A DNA stretch of 42,258 nucleotides. Source: an uncultured Lachnospiraceae bacterium (lineage in GTDB: Bacteria; Bacillota; Clostridia; Lachnospirales; Lachnospiraceae). Below the pieces are notes generated by a model. That model saw only the letters and a list, made by a program, of their open reading frames with translations. It did no database searches and had not been told where the DNA came from. Made by a program: the position numbers and the translations under genes. The stretch is from positions 1 through 42,258 of the forward strand of contig CANOZK010000020.1 in the NCBI GenBank assembly GCA_947571775.1, read 5' to 3'. Shown one piece after another: positions 1 to 7,646 of the stretch (position 1 is the first letter of the stretch; each line of letters starts with the position of its first letter).

Positions 1-60
1 GGGAAATTAGATAAGGCACTGACGGATTCATTTATAAAGAGCCGTTGTTGGGAAACTTAA
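1..60 (+). CDS. 3' end of an unidentified gene (partial)
   Basis: An open frame runs in from the left edge and stops with TAA at 58-60, encoding about 19 residues ending in SRCWET. It sits 20 bases ahead of the next gene's start. The fragment is too short to assign to a family, and it could be a chance open frame. Confidence 0.3.
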   Translation, partial: GKLDKALTDSFIKSRCWET

Positions 61-80
61 TCTGGACTGAAGAGGATAAC

Positions 81-1178
81 ATGAAGAAGAAATTGTTTCG
101 GGGAAATCTGTTTTTATTATTGATATTAGTAATGTTGCTTAGTGCGTCATGTGGCAAGAACAGGGCAACTACAATGAAACTGATAAAAACAGATGGGGAA
201 GTTGGCGTGGAAAATGAAAAAGGAAATGCTGTTGATCTGATTGAGAACCTTGGGTTATACAATGGCTATGGCATAGGCACACAGAAAAAAAGTTTTGCAT
301 GGATTGATCTTGATGATACAAAGCTAACCAAAATGGATGAAAAAAGCGATGTTGACATCAAAAAAGATGGCAAAAAACTAGAATTAGTTGTAAATTCTGG
401 GGGCTTGTTTTTCAATGTGACAAAGCCGCTGGAAGATGATGAAAGCATGGATATCCGTACTTCTACAACAATCTGTGGTATTCGTGGCACATGCGGATGG
501 GTAGAATCTCGTGGAGATACTTCTTATATTGGCTTGCTTGATGGAAAGGTGGAGAGTTCTGTTACGGTAGATGGAAAAGAGGAAACAGTCAAAATAAATG
601 CAAAAGAATTTTTTGTTGTTAAAAAGGACGGCGATAATGTTACCTATGAAGTTAAGGAGCTTACATACAAAGATGTGCCAGAATTTGTACAGGTAGAAAT
701 AGCTGATGAGACTTTTGCACTGGAAGAAGAAACAGATAATGAAACGGAAAAGGGTATACAATCTCTTTCTGAGTTAAGTGTAGAGAATAGGAGGATAGTA
801 GAAGATGCGCTAAATGATAAATTTCAAGAAGCAATAAATAATCGAATTGATTTCAAAGATGAAGAAGCCATAGAGTATTCGATTACATCAGAAGATGCAT
901 CTTTTGATAATTTTACAATTAATAGCGATATGGCAAGAGTATCAAAATATAGTGGTGATCTATATGTTCCGTTTTCTGTAGACATTAATAATTGGAAAAG
1001 CTATTGGGATAATGCAAACTTTAATGAAGAAATGTATACAAAAAGCTATCAAAATGTAACAGGTTATTTTTTGGTACATGGTCTAATGAATAATGGGATG
1101 TTATCAGAGTATAGCATTGATATGAGTCCACTCTATCAAGATGAAAAGGAAATGAAGAAGTTATTTTTGGAAGAATAA
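81..1178 (+). CDS. Lipoprotein with a FecR-like domain
   Basis: A 365-residue predicted lipoprotein. Residues 1-24 form a lipoprotein signal: a basic start, a leucine-rich core and an LSASC lipobox with Cys24. Residues about 30-185 follow the FecR-domain pattern: a DGEV strand, a NLGLYNGYGIGT segment, AWIDLDD, a GGLFFNVTKPL stretch and the ICGIRGTCGWV turn. The C-terminal ~160 residues are acidic and unassigned. I chose ATG 81 over the in-frame codon at 45 because GAAGAGGA lies just before it and the signal peptide starts there. It is probably anchored on the outer face of the membrane. FecR domains in Firmicutes lipoproteins are not tied to iron uptake, so no substrate is proposed. The next gene is another lipoprotein 77 bases downstream, possibly in the same operon. 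Confidence 0.75.
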   Translation: MKKKLFRGNLFLLLILVMLLSASCGKNRATTMKLIKTDGEVGVENEKGNAVDLIENLGLYNGYGIGTQKKSFAWIDLDDTKLTKMDEKSDVDIKKDGKKLELVVNSGGLFFNVTKPLEDDESMDIRTSTTICGIRGTCGWVESRGDTSYIGLLDGKVESSVTVDGKEETVKINAKEFFVVKKDGDNVTYEVKELTYKDVPEFVQVEIADETFALEEETDNETEKGIQSLSELSVENRRIVEDALNDKFQEAINNRIDFKDEEAIEYSITSEDASFDNFTINSDMARVSKYSGDLYVPFSVDINNWKSYWDNANFNEEMYTKSYQNVTGYFLVHGLMNNGMLSEYSIDMSPLYQDEKEMKKLFLEE

Positions 1179-1255
1179 AAATTATAATATCCAAATTTTT
1201 TTAAACTTTACATCTAGATAATGGAAAATAAAAAAACAAAAAGGAGATAAAAGGA

Positions 1256-2107
1256 ATGAAAAAAATTTTAGTGATGGTTTTAGTAGGTATTATCGGTATG
1301 AGTGCTTTGGCTGGCTGCGGAAAATCTGAGGAAGAAAAAGCTATGGATGAGGTGGCTGAGCATCTAAGAGATGAAGCAGCGGCTGATGGCGTTGACCTTG
1401 ATAAGATGGTTGAGGAAGAAGCTGAGAAATACAATGCTGAACTTGAAGCAGGAAACAAGAAAATTGCTAATGAAAATGAGTTCAAAGAAAGCCTAAAAAA
1501 CAAAGAGATGGTGCCTTTGAAAGAGCAAGAAGAAATTTATATGAATGCCACAGATTCAGCTACAGCAAAAAAGGCAGCAGAAGAATTCAATAAAGCATAT
1601 GACAAATACATGGAAGCCGCAATTGGAGAATATCTCGTTGATGAATATGCTGCTTCAGAACAGCTTAATAACAATAATATTCGTAGAGCAAAAATCAGTG
1701 ATAATGAACTTCAAACAAGAGTAAATTATCTTGAAAACTGTTATGGAAAAAGCTATAACAAGATACAATTCTTTGATGATGATAATGAAAACATTTGTAT
1801 TCTAATGTACAATGAAACAGATGACCAGATAGTAAGCGATGTAACACTTGTTTATAATGATAGAAAAAGCATCGTACCAAACCTTTCTAGTATAGAAAAG
1901 CCTGTTCAATGTGTTGAATTTGTTGTTAATAGCAACAGTCTAATTATTACAGATTATATTTGGGCGTATGAATTTACACCAGAAAATACATCAGGAACAT
2001 CCATGGGAAATACAGATGGTTCGCCAGTTTATCCAGAAGGAGACTACAGCTATCGCACAGAACTTTGGGAAAACACAATCGAAGAATATAACTCTAAGAT
2101 GCAATAA
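1256..2107 (+). CDS. Lipoprotein of unknown function
   Basis: A 283-residue predicted lipoprotein. The signal is short and ends at an LAGC lipobox (Cys21). Residues about 24-130 are strongly charged and probably helical or coiled coil, rich in Glu, Lys and Ala. The rest is a mixed domain ending in a Tyr-rich tail. I do not recognise a family. A good ribosome site (AAGGAG) precedes ATG 1256. It follows the FecR-like lipoprotein on the same strand, so the two may be made together at the cell surface. Confidence 0.7.
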   Translation: MKKILVMVLVGIIGMSALAGCGKSEEEKAMDEVAEHLRDEAAADGVDLDKMVEEEAEKYNAELEAGNKKIANENEFKESLKNKEMVPLKEQEEIYMNATDSATAKKAAEEFNKAYDKYMEAAIGEYLVDEYAASEQLNNNNIRRAKISDNELQTRVNYLENCYGKSYNKIQFFDDDNENICILMYNETDDQIVSDVTLVYNDRKSIVPNLSSIEKPVQCVEFVVNSNSLIITDYIWAYEFTPENTSGTSMGNTDGSPVYPEGDYSYRTELWENTIEEYNSKMQ

Positions 2108-2165
2108 AATGCTTAAAATCTATTAGAATATTTGCGCTGTAATTTAGAAAGATAAGGAGAATGAA

Positions 2166-2364
2166 ATGGACGATTTAATGAAAAAACTTGATATTGCGTA
2201 TAGGGTTTATAAGCAGGCAAATTAAGGCTTTTGCAAAAGAGAAACAAAAGTTGATTGATTAAGAAAACTTAGCAGGTCAAAAGATTTTACAGAATAATGC
2301 ACGAGTATTTGATTCTTGTTTGCATACATTAGACGAATCAAAAAGCCATAGGAGAAATCAATAA
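2166..2364 (+). pseudogene. Decayed small gene
   Basis: After a ribosome site (AAGGAG) at 2154-2160, an ATG at 2166 opens a short frame (MDDLMKKLDIAYRVYKQ) that stops at 2223. A plausible continuation in another frame (QIKAFAKEKQKLID, then ENLAGQKILQNNARVF) follows, with one further in-frame TAA, and ends in the hairpin at 2341. Together these look like one helical protein of about 65 residues broken by a frameshift and a stop. The family is unknown and the reconstruction is tentative. Confidence 0.3.
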
Positions 2365-2392
2365 AAATTGATTAATTCCTATGGCTTTTTGA
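2341..2392 (+). terminator. Rho-independent terminator
   Basis: AAAAGCCATAGGA pairs with TCCTATGGCTTTT, with an inner ATCAAT/ATTGAT stem, followed by T5. It ends the lipoprotein block. The same AGCCATAGG stem recurs in the hairpin at 3811-3845. Confidence 0.8.
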
Positions 2393-2426
2393 TTGAATGT
2401 TTTTGAAATTTTTTTGTTTCAAATGC

Positions 2427-2455
2427 TTGACAAAAATATATATTCATTATAAACT
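2427..2455 (+). promoter_or_regulatory. Sigma-A promoter for the TasA-like gene
   Basis: TTGACA at 2427-2432, a 17-base spacer and TAAACT at 2450-2455. The start would be near 2462, giving a leader of about 205 bases before the gene at 2668. The same -35, spacing and -10 hexamer recur at 3722-3750. Confidence 0.7.
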
Positions 2456-2486
2456 TCAGTAAGTAGTAAATAAGTGTTCGATTTTA

Positions 2487-2532
2487 AGTGTAGATTTTAT
2501 CTTTTTTGGGGGAGATAGATCTATACTTTTTT
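2487..2532 (+). promoter_or_regulatory. Hairpin with T-run inside the leader (possible attenuator)
   Basis: AGTGTAGATTTTATCT (2487-2502) pairs imperfectly with AGATAGATCTATACTT (2513-2528) and is followed by a run of T. It lies within about 70 bases of the predicted start site, so it could stop transcription early and yield a short RNA. I found no match to a riboswitch that I know. Confidence 0.45.
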
Positions 2533-2667
2533 ATTGCATAAATTACTACTATTGGAAATGCAAGTAAAAAAGACTTGCTTAGAATAAAAAATTTAAAATA
2601 TAAAATAATTGAAAAAATGAAAGGAGGAACCAGAAACAAATCAGTTTGTTTTTGGTGAAAAAATTAT

Positions 2668-3630
2668 ATGAAAAACAATAAGAAATTAGCAATCGCAGGA
2701 GTATCTGCACTTGGTCTAGCAGCAGTTGGATTTGGAGCTTTCGCATTTTTTAGTGACAGTGCAGAGCAAAATACAGATGGTACAGTAGGTACTGTAGATG
2801 TTTCTTCTAAAGGAAATTTAACACTTAGCAATTCAGGGAATATCAACCCTGGCGATGAAGAGCCTGGTAAGGAAAATAGAGATGACACTACCTCTCATGA
2901 ACTTAATTTTGGCATTACAAATGATGGCACAAAATCTATCGTAACCCGTAACATTATTGATATTATGGTTGATTCACATTACCAGTTAGAAGCTGATGGT
3001 TCTCTTTCCACAACAGAAGTTACTGAAGATGGAGTAGTTAATAAGAAATATATTGAGGTTGCAGAAGATGGCAGAGTGAACCTTGATCCTTCTATCTTCC
3101 ATTTATATGTAAAGACAGGAACAGAAGGTAATTATACAAACACAAAAATTGAAGAAGTTGAAGGACTAAAGACTTCTAATCCTATTATTCTTGTAAAAGG
3201 AATGAAGGATGGAAAAGTTGCTTATGTTCCAGTAGATGACAAGGATACTGTTACCGATGGCAAACTTGTTCTTAGATACATTATTGAAGGAGCTACTCTC
3301 GGTGGTACTTTTGGTGACGGAGAAGATGCCGATACTGTTGTTGTAGATAATGATTATGTAAAGGTTACAGCAGGTACAGACGCAAGTAAAAAGGCTAGTG
3401 CCGAATACAGATATTTCTTAGGAATGGATTCTGCACAAACTACAAATCCTTCTCTTGATGGCATGGTAAAGAATGACAAATATCAAGGAAGCCATTTAAC
3501 GATTGACCTTACTGTACAAGCTATGCAATTCAGAAATACAGATGCAGGCGATTATGTAAATGGTGGAGATTGGCAAACAGTTTACACTGACACATTTACA
3601 ACAGGTGGAACAAAGACTGTAACAGATTAA
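2668..3630 (+). CDS. TasA/camelysin-like secreted protein with SipW-type signal
   Basis: A 320-residue exported protein. The N-terminus (MKNNKKLAIAG, then a Gly/Ala/Phe-rich core ending AFFSDS) is the typical signal of TasA, camelysin and related proteins processed by the SipW-type signal peptidase. The mature part is rich in Thr, Asp and Gly with beta-strand character, as in matrix-fibre subunits of Bacillus and surface proteins of Clostridia. A strong AAAGGAGG lies upstream at 2619-2626, rather far from ATG 2668; closer to the ATG there is only GGTG. No sipW gene is in the window. It is transcribed alone from 2427-2455 and closed by the hairpin at 3645. Likely role: a fibre or surface-layer component. 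The fold class is fairly secure, the role is inferred. Confidence 0.7.
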   Translation: MKNNKKLAIAGVSALGLAAVGFGAFAFFSDSAEQNTDGTVGTVDVSSKGNLTLSNSGNINPGDEEPGKENRDDTTSHELNFGITNDGTKSIVTRNIIDIMVDSHYQLEADGSLSTTEVTEDGVVNKKYIEVAEDGRVNLDPSIFHLYVKTGTEGNYTNTKIEEVEGLKTSNPIILVKGMKDGKVAYVPVDDKDTVTDGKLVLRYIIEGATLGGTFGDGEDADTVVVDNDYVKVTAGTDASKKASAEYRYFLGMDSAQTTNPSLDGMVKNDKYQGSHLTIDLTVQAMQFRNTDAGDYVNGGDWQTVYTDTFTTGGTKTVTD

Positions 3631-3644
3631 TGATATTCAAATAT

Positions 3645-3672
3645 AAAAGGCTCACATATGTGGGCTTTTTTC
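3645..3672 (+). terminator. Rho-independent terminator
   Basis: AAAAGGCTCACA pairs with TGTGGGCTTTTTT (with G-T pairs) around a TA centre, followed by T6, 15 bases after the TasA-like gene's stop. Confidence 0.8.
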
Positions 3673-3721
3673 TGTTGAAAATAAAAAGTTTACTTAATTG
3701 TGAAATAATTAAAATGAAATA

Positions 3722-3750
3722 TTGACATTTTTTAGAATGTGTTATAAACT
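3722..3750 (+). promoter_or_regulatory. Orphan sigma-A-type promoter
   Basis: TTGACA at 3722-3727, a 17-base spacer and TAAACT at 3745-3750, the same hexamers and spacing as the TasA-like gene's promoter at 2427. No plus-strand gene follows; a hairpin at 3811-3845 does. Confidence 0.5.
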
Positions 3751-3756
3751 TTTAAT

Positions 3757-3845
3757 TGTGAAAGATATAATTGTTTTTCACATAATTTTTCATATTTTCA
3801 CAATATAGATACAAGCCATAGGGTGATGTCCTATGGCTTTTGTTG
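3757..3845 (+). ncRNA. Candidate small RNA (about 90 nt) ending in a terminator hairpin
   Basis: The orphan promoter at 3722 predicts a start near 3757. The stretch ends in a hairpin at 3811-3845, where ACAAGCCATAGG pairs with CCTATGGCTTTTGT. There is no open frame with a ribosome site inside. The T-run is only moderate. The same hairpin could instead end the minus-strand gene at 3852, although that strand has no T-run after the stem. Confidence 0.35.
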
Positions 3846-3851
3846 GTTAAT

Positions 3852-4829
3852 TTAGGAGTTTATTATCATGTCTAAGTTGTTATTAACAATTTTTCTTTTT
3901 TCTTGAAAATCTATATAGAATTTTTCAAATTCTCTTATTTCTTCTATTCCATCCTTCAGATATTTGTATAGTTTAGTTAATGCGCTTATTGAAAAAGAGC
4001 ATGTAAGATCAAAACTAGAACTTCCACCTACAGGATTTCTTATCCTTTTTAAATTAAGTCCATTTTCATTAACTGTTAAATCCATTGTTGAATTTAGTGC
4101 ATGTGTTTCATAAGAAAGCCCTCCATATATACCTTGGTAATATAGTTCATACCCTGTTTCTTTCATTAATTCATAAAAGTTAGATACATCACTACAAACC
4201 TCATACCACTGAATATGTACTTTTTTCCATGGCTTATGTTGCTTTCGGTTTAGATTTTCCTTTTGCTGTATCTTTTCTTCTCTGGCTTTATCCACTATTT
4301 GAAATATTTCTTTAGAGCTAATTATTCGTTTGAAAGCTTCCTCTTTTTTCTTAAATAGTCCGTAATCATGATTAAACTGTTCAGTCCCTTTATGTTGTAG
4401 CATTAATTTTCCAAATTTAGAGTTTTTATTAAAGTACGTTTTCCCTAATTCTATTTCTTGATAGTGATGTTCTAAAAAATATGCAGCAGCCCTTTTTTCT
4501 GTCTCCTCTTTCAAAACAAATTCTAGGCTTACAGTGTTTTCAATTAATGAGCGTAATAAAATTTGCGCTTGATTAAATGAAGAAACAGAAAAAAGCACAT
4601 TTATAGCATCAAGTTGTTCCATTATTTTTCTAATAAATAAACACATAACTATATCAATAAAATCATCCTGCCTTGAAATGCCATAGGCAATCTCATTTTC
4701 TATTTCGCCATATTTAATTATTATAGATGATAATAGATAATTAACCTTTTCAATAGTTGATTTTACGCTTTCATTCTCATCAATGTTAAAAAATAGATCC
4801 TTGAAAATTCTTATATAATTAGTATCCAT
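3852..4829 (-). CDS. DUF5677-like protein
   Basis: A 325-residue, mostly helical protein without signal peptide. The stretch around residues 85-110 (FNQAQILLRSLIENTVSLEFVL) matches the conserved helix of DUF5677 proteins, where an Arg-Ser-Leu-(I/L)-Glu core is typical. Their biochemical role is not known to me. I place the start at ATG 4829, not five codons upstream, because GGAGG (AATATGGAGGATATAATT) is correctly spaced only for this codon and overlaps the upstream one. It is the last gene of a minus-strand series 6233 to 3852 with gaps of 13 and 32 bases, so it is probably co-transcribed with the RelE-like gene. Confidence 0.6.
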   Translation of the reverse strand: MDTNYIRIFKDLFFNIDENESVKSTIEKVNYLLSSIIIKYGEIENEIAYGISRQDDFIDIVMCLFIRKIMEQLDAINVLFSVSSFNQAQILLRSLIENTVSLEFVLKEETEKRAAAYFLEHHYQEIELGKTYFNKNSKFGKLMLQHKGTEQFNHDYGLFKKKEEAFKRIISSKEIFQIVDKAREEKIQQKENLNRKQHKPWKKVHIQWYEVCSDVSNFYELMKETGYELYYQGIYGGLSYETHALNSTMDLTVNENGLNLKRIRNPVGGSSSFDLTCSFSISALTKLYKYLKDGIEEIREFEKFYIDFQEKRKIVNNNLDMIINS

Positions 4830-4861
4830 AATTATATCCTCCATATTTTATTATGAGCATA

Positions 4862-5482
4862 TCATATAAAGTATCTGACTGTGATGATTATGCCTACAAT
4901 AGCGCCCAACACAAAGAAAAATAAGGCGAACAATGCCTTTTTGATTGATTGCCACAGTGAACGCTTAGGAGTCGGTGGAGCAGGACTGGCACATATGTTT
5001 CCAAGGGTTGGATTAGTTATTGGCTTTCCAGAAGCATCAAGTGCCACCCCTGTTCTTGGATCGAATCTCCAATCCTTAGAAGGATTGTCAGATTTTCTGT
5101 CGCTGGCTAAATCAACAGATTCATCTTTTATGGTATCAAAGTCCTCTACTTTTGCCTGTTTAAAATATTCATATACAGGTTTTGCGCTTGCAGTATCAAA
5201 TCCTTGTAGCCTGTTACTTGCCCAGAGGTAAGCATCGTCATGGTGGTCTATGTATACTAAAAGCACAGTATTTCCTGATTGTGTGAATATTGCTCTGAAA
5301 TCCTGAGTTACTCTGGCACTTTTAAAATCAAGTTTTGTATTGAGCTTTTCTATTTTTAAGCTATCGCTCCGTAAGCTCCTTTGCATTAGCCGAATAGTTT
5401 CAAGAGATTTTTTCTGTACTTTCTTATCCAGTTTTGAAAATGCGTCTATATATGTATCTGAACAAACTATGTTTGTTGCCAT
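4862..5482 (-). CDS. RelE/ParE-fold protein with C-terminal membrane anchor
   Basis: A 206-residue protein. Residues 1-95 match the small RelE-type fold seen at the N-terminus of some UvrD-like helicases: helices (FSKLDKKVQKKSLETI), then KLDFKSARVTQDFRAIF, VLLVYIDHHDDAYLWA. Residues about 100-175 form a linker that includes RFDPRTGVALDASGKPI. Residues about 184-203 are one hydrophobic helix (ALFALFFFVLGAIVGIIITV). The fold suggests an RNA-binding or ribosome-directed toxin relative, held at the membrane with its N-terminus inside. I see no helicase domain and no standard antitoxin gene beside it. The upstream gene (5496-6233) is 13 bases away. A good ribosome site (AAGGGAGG) precedes ATG 5482. 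The function is inferred from fold only. Confidence 0.6.
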   Translation of the reverse strand: MATNIVCSDTYIDAFSKLDKKVQKKSLETIRLMQRSLRSDSLKIEKLNTKLDFKSARVTQDFRAIFTQSGNTVLLVYIDHHDDAYLWASNRLQGFDTASAKPVYEYFKQAKVEDFDTIKDESVDLASDRKSDNPSKDWRFDPRTGVALDASGKPITNPTLGNICASPAPPTPKRSLWQSIKKALFALFFFVLGAIVGIIITVRYFI

Positions 5483-5495
5483 GTAAATCCTCCCT

Positions 5496-6233
5496 TTAAT
5501 CTATGACATTCATCAAAATATCAATCGTGAGTTCTTTTTTAATCTTGTCTGTTATGGTGAGCAGATAGGTATTATCCTTTTTCTCTATAGTAACGCCATC
5601 TATAGGAGTAGCCAATTCAAAAGAAAAATGTCTTGCGAATAAAGTATATGTTCCCCAAATGATTCCTTTAATAGTGTCCTCTCCAATGCCATTATAAAGT
5701 CTTTTGCCTTTAGATGTTGTTATGGAGTAAGACAGGAAGCCTCTATTCAAGCAGTTAGGAATAATATGCAATTTGATTTTTGGAATACTTTCCAGATATT
5801 TTATTTTCTTTCGGCTGGCTTTGATTGCTTTTTTTAAACGGTTGTTTTCTTCTTTAAGCAGTTGAAAGGAGATCATGTAGGTTTCATACAGTTTTCTTTT
5901 CATTTCCTCGTACTGCAAGAGCATATCATCATGGCGCATATGAGGGTTAATGTCCAGATCAGCTCGTTCGAGGTCATAAGAGCTTATATAGGAACGGCTG
6001 GCTTTCTTTTCTGCCAGAGCCTTTGCTTCGTCAAATAGCTTTTTTGCTTTTTCATTATGATAGAGATAGCTTTTGCTCAGTCCAGAGAGTTCGCATACTC
6101 TGGGAGCGGTGATCTGCTCGTCATTATGTATCATATCCTCCAAGACAGTTTTTAAGGTGTTGTATTTTTCTTGAATGATCTTCTGTCTGGCTTCTAACAT
6201 AGGAGAAGTATTTCTTTCGTGGTCTTTTGGCAT
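5496..6233 (-). CDS. DUF6262/TnpC-like protein with extended C-terminus
   Basis: A 245-residue protein. Residues about 12-85 resemble the TnpC protein of Tn554-type elements (DUF6262): a helical start, then a putative helix-turn-helix with TAPRVCELSGLSKSYLYHN and a FDEAKAL helix. Residues 105-150 form a coiled coil (QLLKEENNRLKKAIKASRKKIKYL). TnpC proteins are usually about 120-130 residues, so the beta-rich C-terminal ~95 residues are an extension I cannot assign. The usual partner integrases TnpA and TnpB are not in the window. GAGAGGGA precedes ATG 6233. It is the first gene of the minus-strand series with the RelE-like and DUF5677-like proteins and may be a DNA-binding regulator for them (inference). 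Confidence 0.5.
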   Translation of the reverse strand: MPKDHERNTSPMLEARQKIIQEKYNTLKTVLEDMIHNDEQITAPRVCELSGLSKSYLYHNEKAKKLFDEAKALAEKKASRSYISSYDLERADLDINPHMRHDDMLLQYEEMKRKLYETYMISFQLLKEENNRLKKAIKASRKKIKYLESIPKIKLHIIPNCLNRGFLSYSITTSKGKRLYNGIGEDTIKGIIWGTYTLFARHFSFELATPIDGVTIEKKDNTYLLTITDKIKKELTIDILMNVID

Positions 6234-6364
6234 GGGCGTTCCCTCTCTCAGTTCGTTGATATGTCCATTTTACATTAATTTTTGGATTGGGGAAAGATGT
6301 TTTCAGTCTATATGAGGCATGAATTTATTCTGGTGGAAATAGACTGGCAGAATGATTTAAGAAA

Positions 6365-6904
6365 GTGGGCTTGGAGGAGTGGTATTTTGGCTATTTAAAA
6401 AATGCCTTCATTCCTAGATATTTACTTACTTTATACAGAGTTCACAGGGTTTACCATGTCTCTTTTTACAGCCATTTTGTACAGAATAAACAGAGTTTTA
6501 TCACTAAAAAGTATTCCTTATATCTAATCGGTGAGGTTCGGGGAAGCGAGGCTGTGGATTTATTACAAGCTTTGAACACTGGACACGAAGGGAGTTTGTC
6601 AACGATCCATTCTAACAGCAGCAAAGATATGGGAAGCCGCCTAGAAACCATGGTGCTGATGGGCATGGATATTCCATTGGAAGCGGTACAGCGGCAGATT
6701 GTCTCCGGTGTGGATATCCTGATACATCTGGGCCGTCTCAGAGATAAAAGCCGCAAAGTGCTGGAAGTGGCAGAGATCATCGGAGTGAAAAACCAGCAGA
6801 TTCAGTCACAGCCGCTGTTTGGTTATCAGGAGGGAAAGGGACTGGTACAGACAGGGATGTTAAAAAATCAGAAAAAGTTAGAAAGAGCAGGGATTGCATT
6901 ATGA
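6365..6904 (+). pseudogene. cpaF: Truncated CpaF/TadA pilus ATPase (C-terminal remnant)
   Basis: The last ~126 codons, from about 6524, match the C-terminal part of the CpaF/TadA secretion ATPase: Walker B region LIGEVRGSEAVDLL, the His box HEGSLSTIHSNS and the segment RRQ(I/L)VSGVDILIHLGRLRDKSRKVLEV. Family members are 350-450 residues. Here the N-terminal domain and Walker A motif are gone, and codons 6365-6523 read as unrelated sequence with no ribosome site of note. The stop overlaps the start of tadB (ATGA), as expected for the original operon. The break coincides with the end of the AT-rich left island, so I read this as an insertion or deletion that cut the gene. The remnant cannot hydrolyse ATP. 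Confidence 0.85.
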
Positions 6905-7644
6905 AGAGAGATTACAATACATATCATTTTCAATGGAAAGAATGGCTGAAATTCACGGCGGAGTGCGTGGGGATCTGTGCGGGCATCAATTATCTGTTTT
7001 ATAAGAGCCTATGGGCGTTTGTGCTCATGTTGCCTGTTCCCTTTTTGTTTTATAAATGGAAGAAGCACAATTGCATCCGGGAGCAGAAAAAGCAGTTGAA
7101 TTATCAGTTTAAAGACGCCTTATATGCTTTGAATGTGGCCTTACAGGCCGGACACTCTATGGAGACGGCGGTGCTCTGCTCTATCCGGGATTTGGAGAAA
7201 CTTTATCCCAAAAGCGCAGATATTTTACAGGAATTCATTTATATGGAGACACAGATGCATATCAGCGTGCCGTTGGAGAGCTTATTTTTGGACCTGGCAG
7301 ATCGCAGCAAATTAGAGGATATCGAAAATTTTGCCGCTGTCTTTGCCGCAGCCAAGCGTTCTGGCGGAGATTTGCCCAGGATTGTGCAGAAAACAGCCCG
7401 GATGCTGACCGATAAAATCGAGGTAAAAAAAGAAATAGAGGCTACCGTGGCGGCGAAAAAGATGGAGCAGGTCATTATGAGTATGATGCCGTTCGGGATT
7501 ATCCTGTATATGCAGTTGACCTCACCGGGGTTTTTGCAGATTCTGTACGGGAATGTATTCGGGGCTGTCACGATGAGCTTGTGTCTGGGGATTTATTTTC
7601 TGGCCTATTGGATGGGATGCCGGATCGTGGACATTGAGGTGTAA
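6901..7644 (+). CDS. tadB: Tad pilus inner-membrane platform protein TadB
   Basis: A 247-residue type II secretion F-domain protein, part of the platform that the pilus ATPase drives. Two hydrophobic helices lie near residues 20-50 and two near 190-240. Between them is the F domain with the signature YQFKDALYALNVALQAGHSMETAV and the motif FAAAKRSGGDLPRIVQKTARMLTDKI. The ATG overlaps the cpaF remnant's stop by four bases, and tadC follows after three bases. The gene looks intact although the ATPase gene before it is broken. Confidence 0.9.
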   Translation: MKRDYNTYHFQWKEWLKFTAECVGICAGINYLFYKSLWAFVLMLPVPFLFYKWKKHNCIREQKKQLNYQFKDALYALNVALQAGHSMETAVLCSIRDLEKLYPKSADILQEFIYMETQMHISVPLESLFLDLADRSKLEDIENFAAVFAAAKRSGGDLPRIVQKTARMLTDKIEVKKEIEATVAAKKMEQVIMSMMPFGIILYMQLTSPGFLQILYGNVFGAVTMSLCLGIYFLAYWMGCRIVDIEV

Positions 7645-7646
7645 GT

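Noticed and set aside
2462..2667. Known riboswitch in the leader of the TasA-like gene
   Set aside because: The leader has one imperfect hairpin but no conserved core I recognise, such as that of c-di-GMP, SAM or glycine riboswitches.
5496..6233. Active Tn554-type transposon
   Set aside because: Only a TnpC-like domain is present; TnpA and TnpB recombinases are missing.
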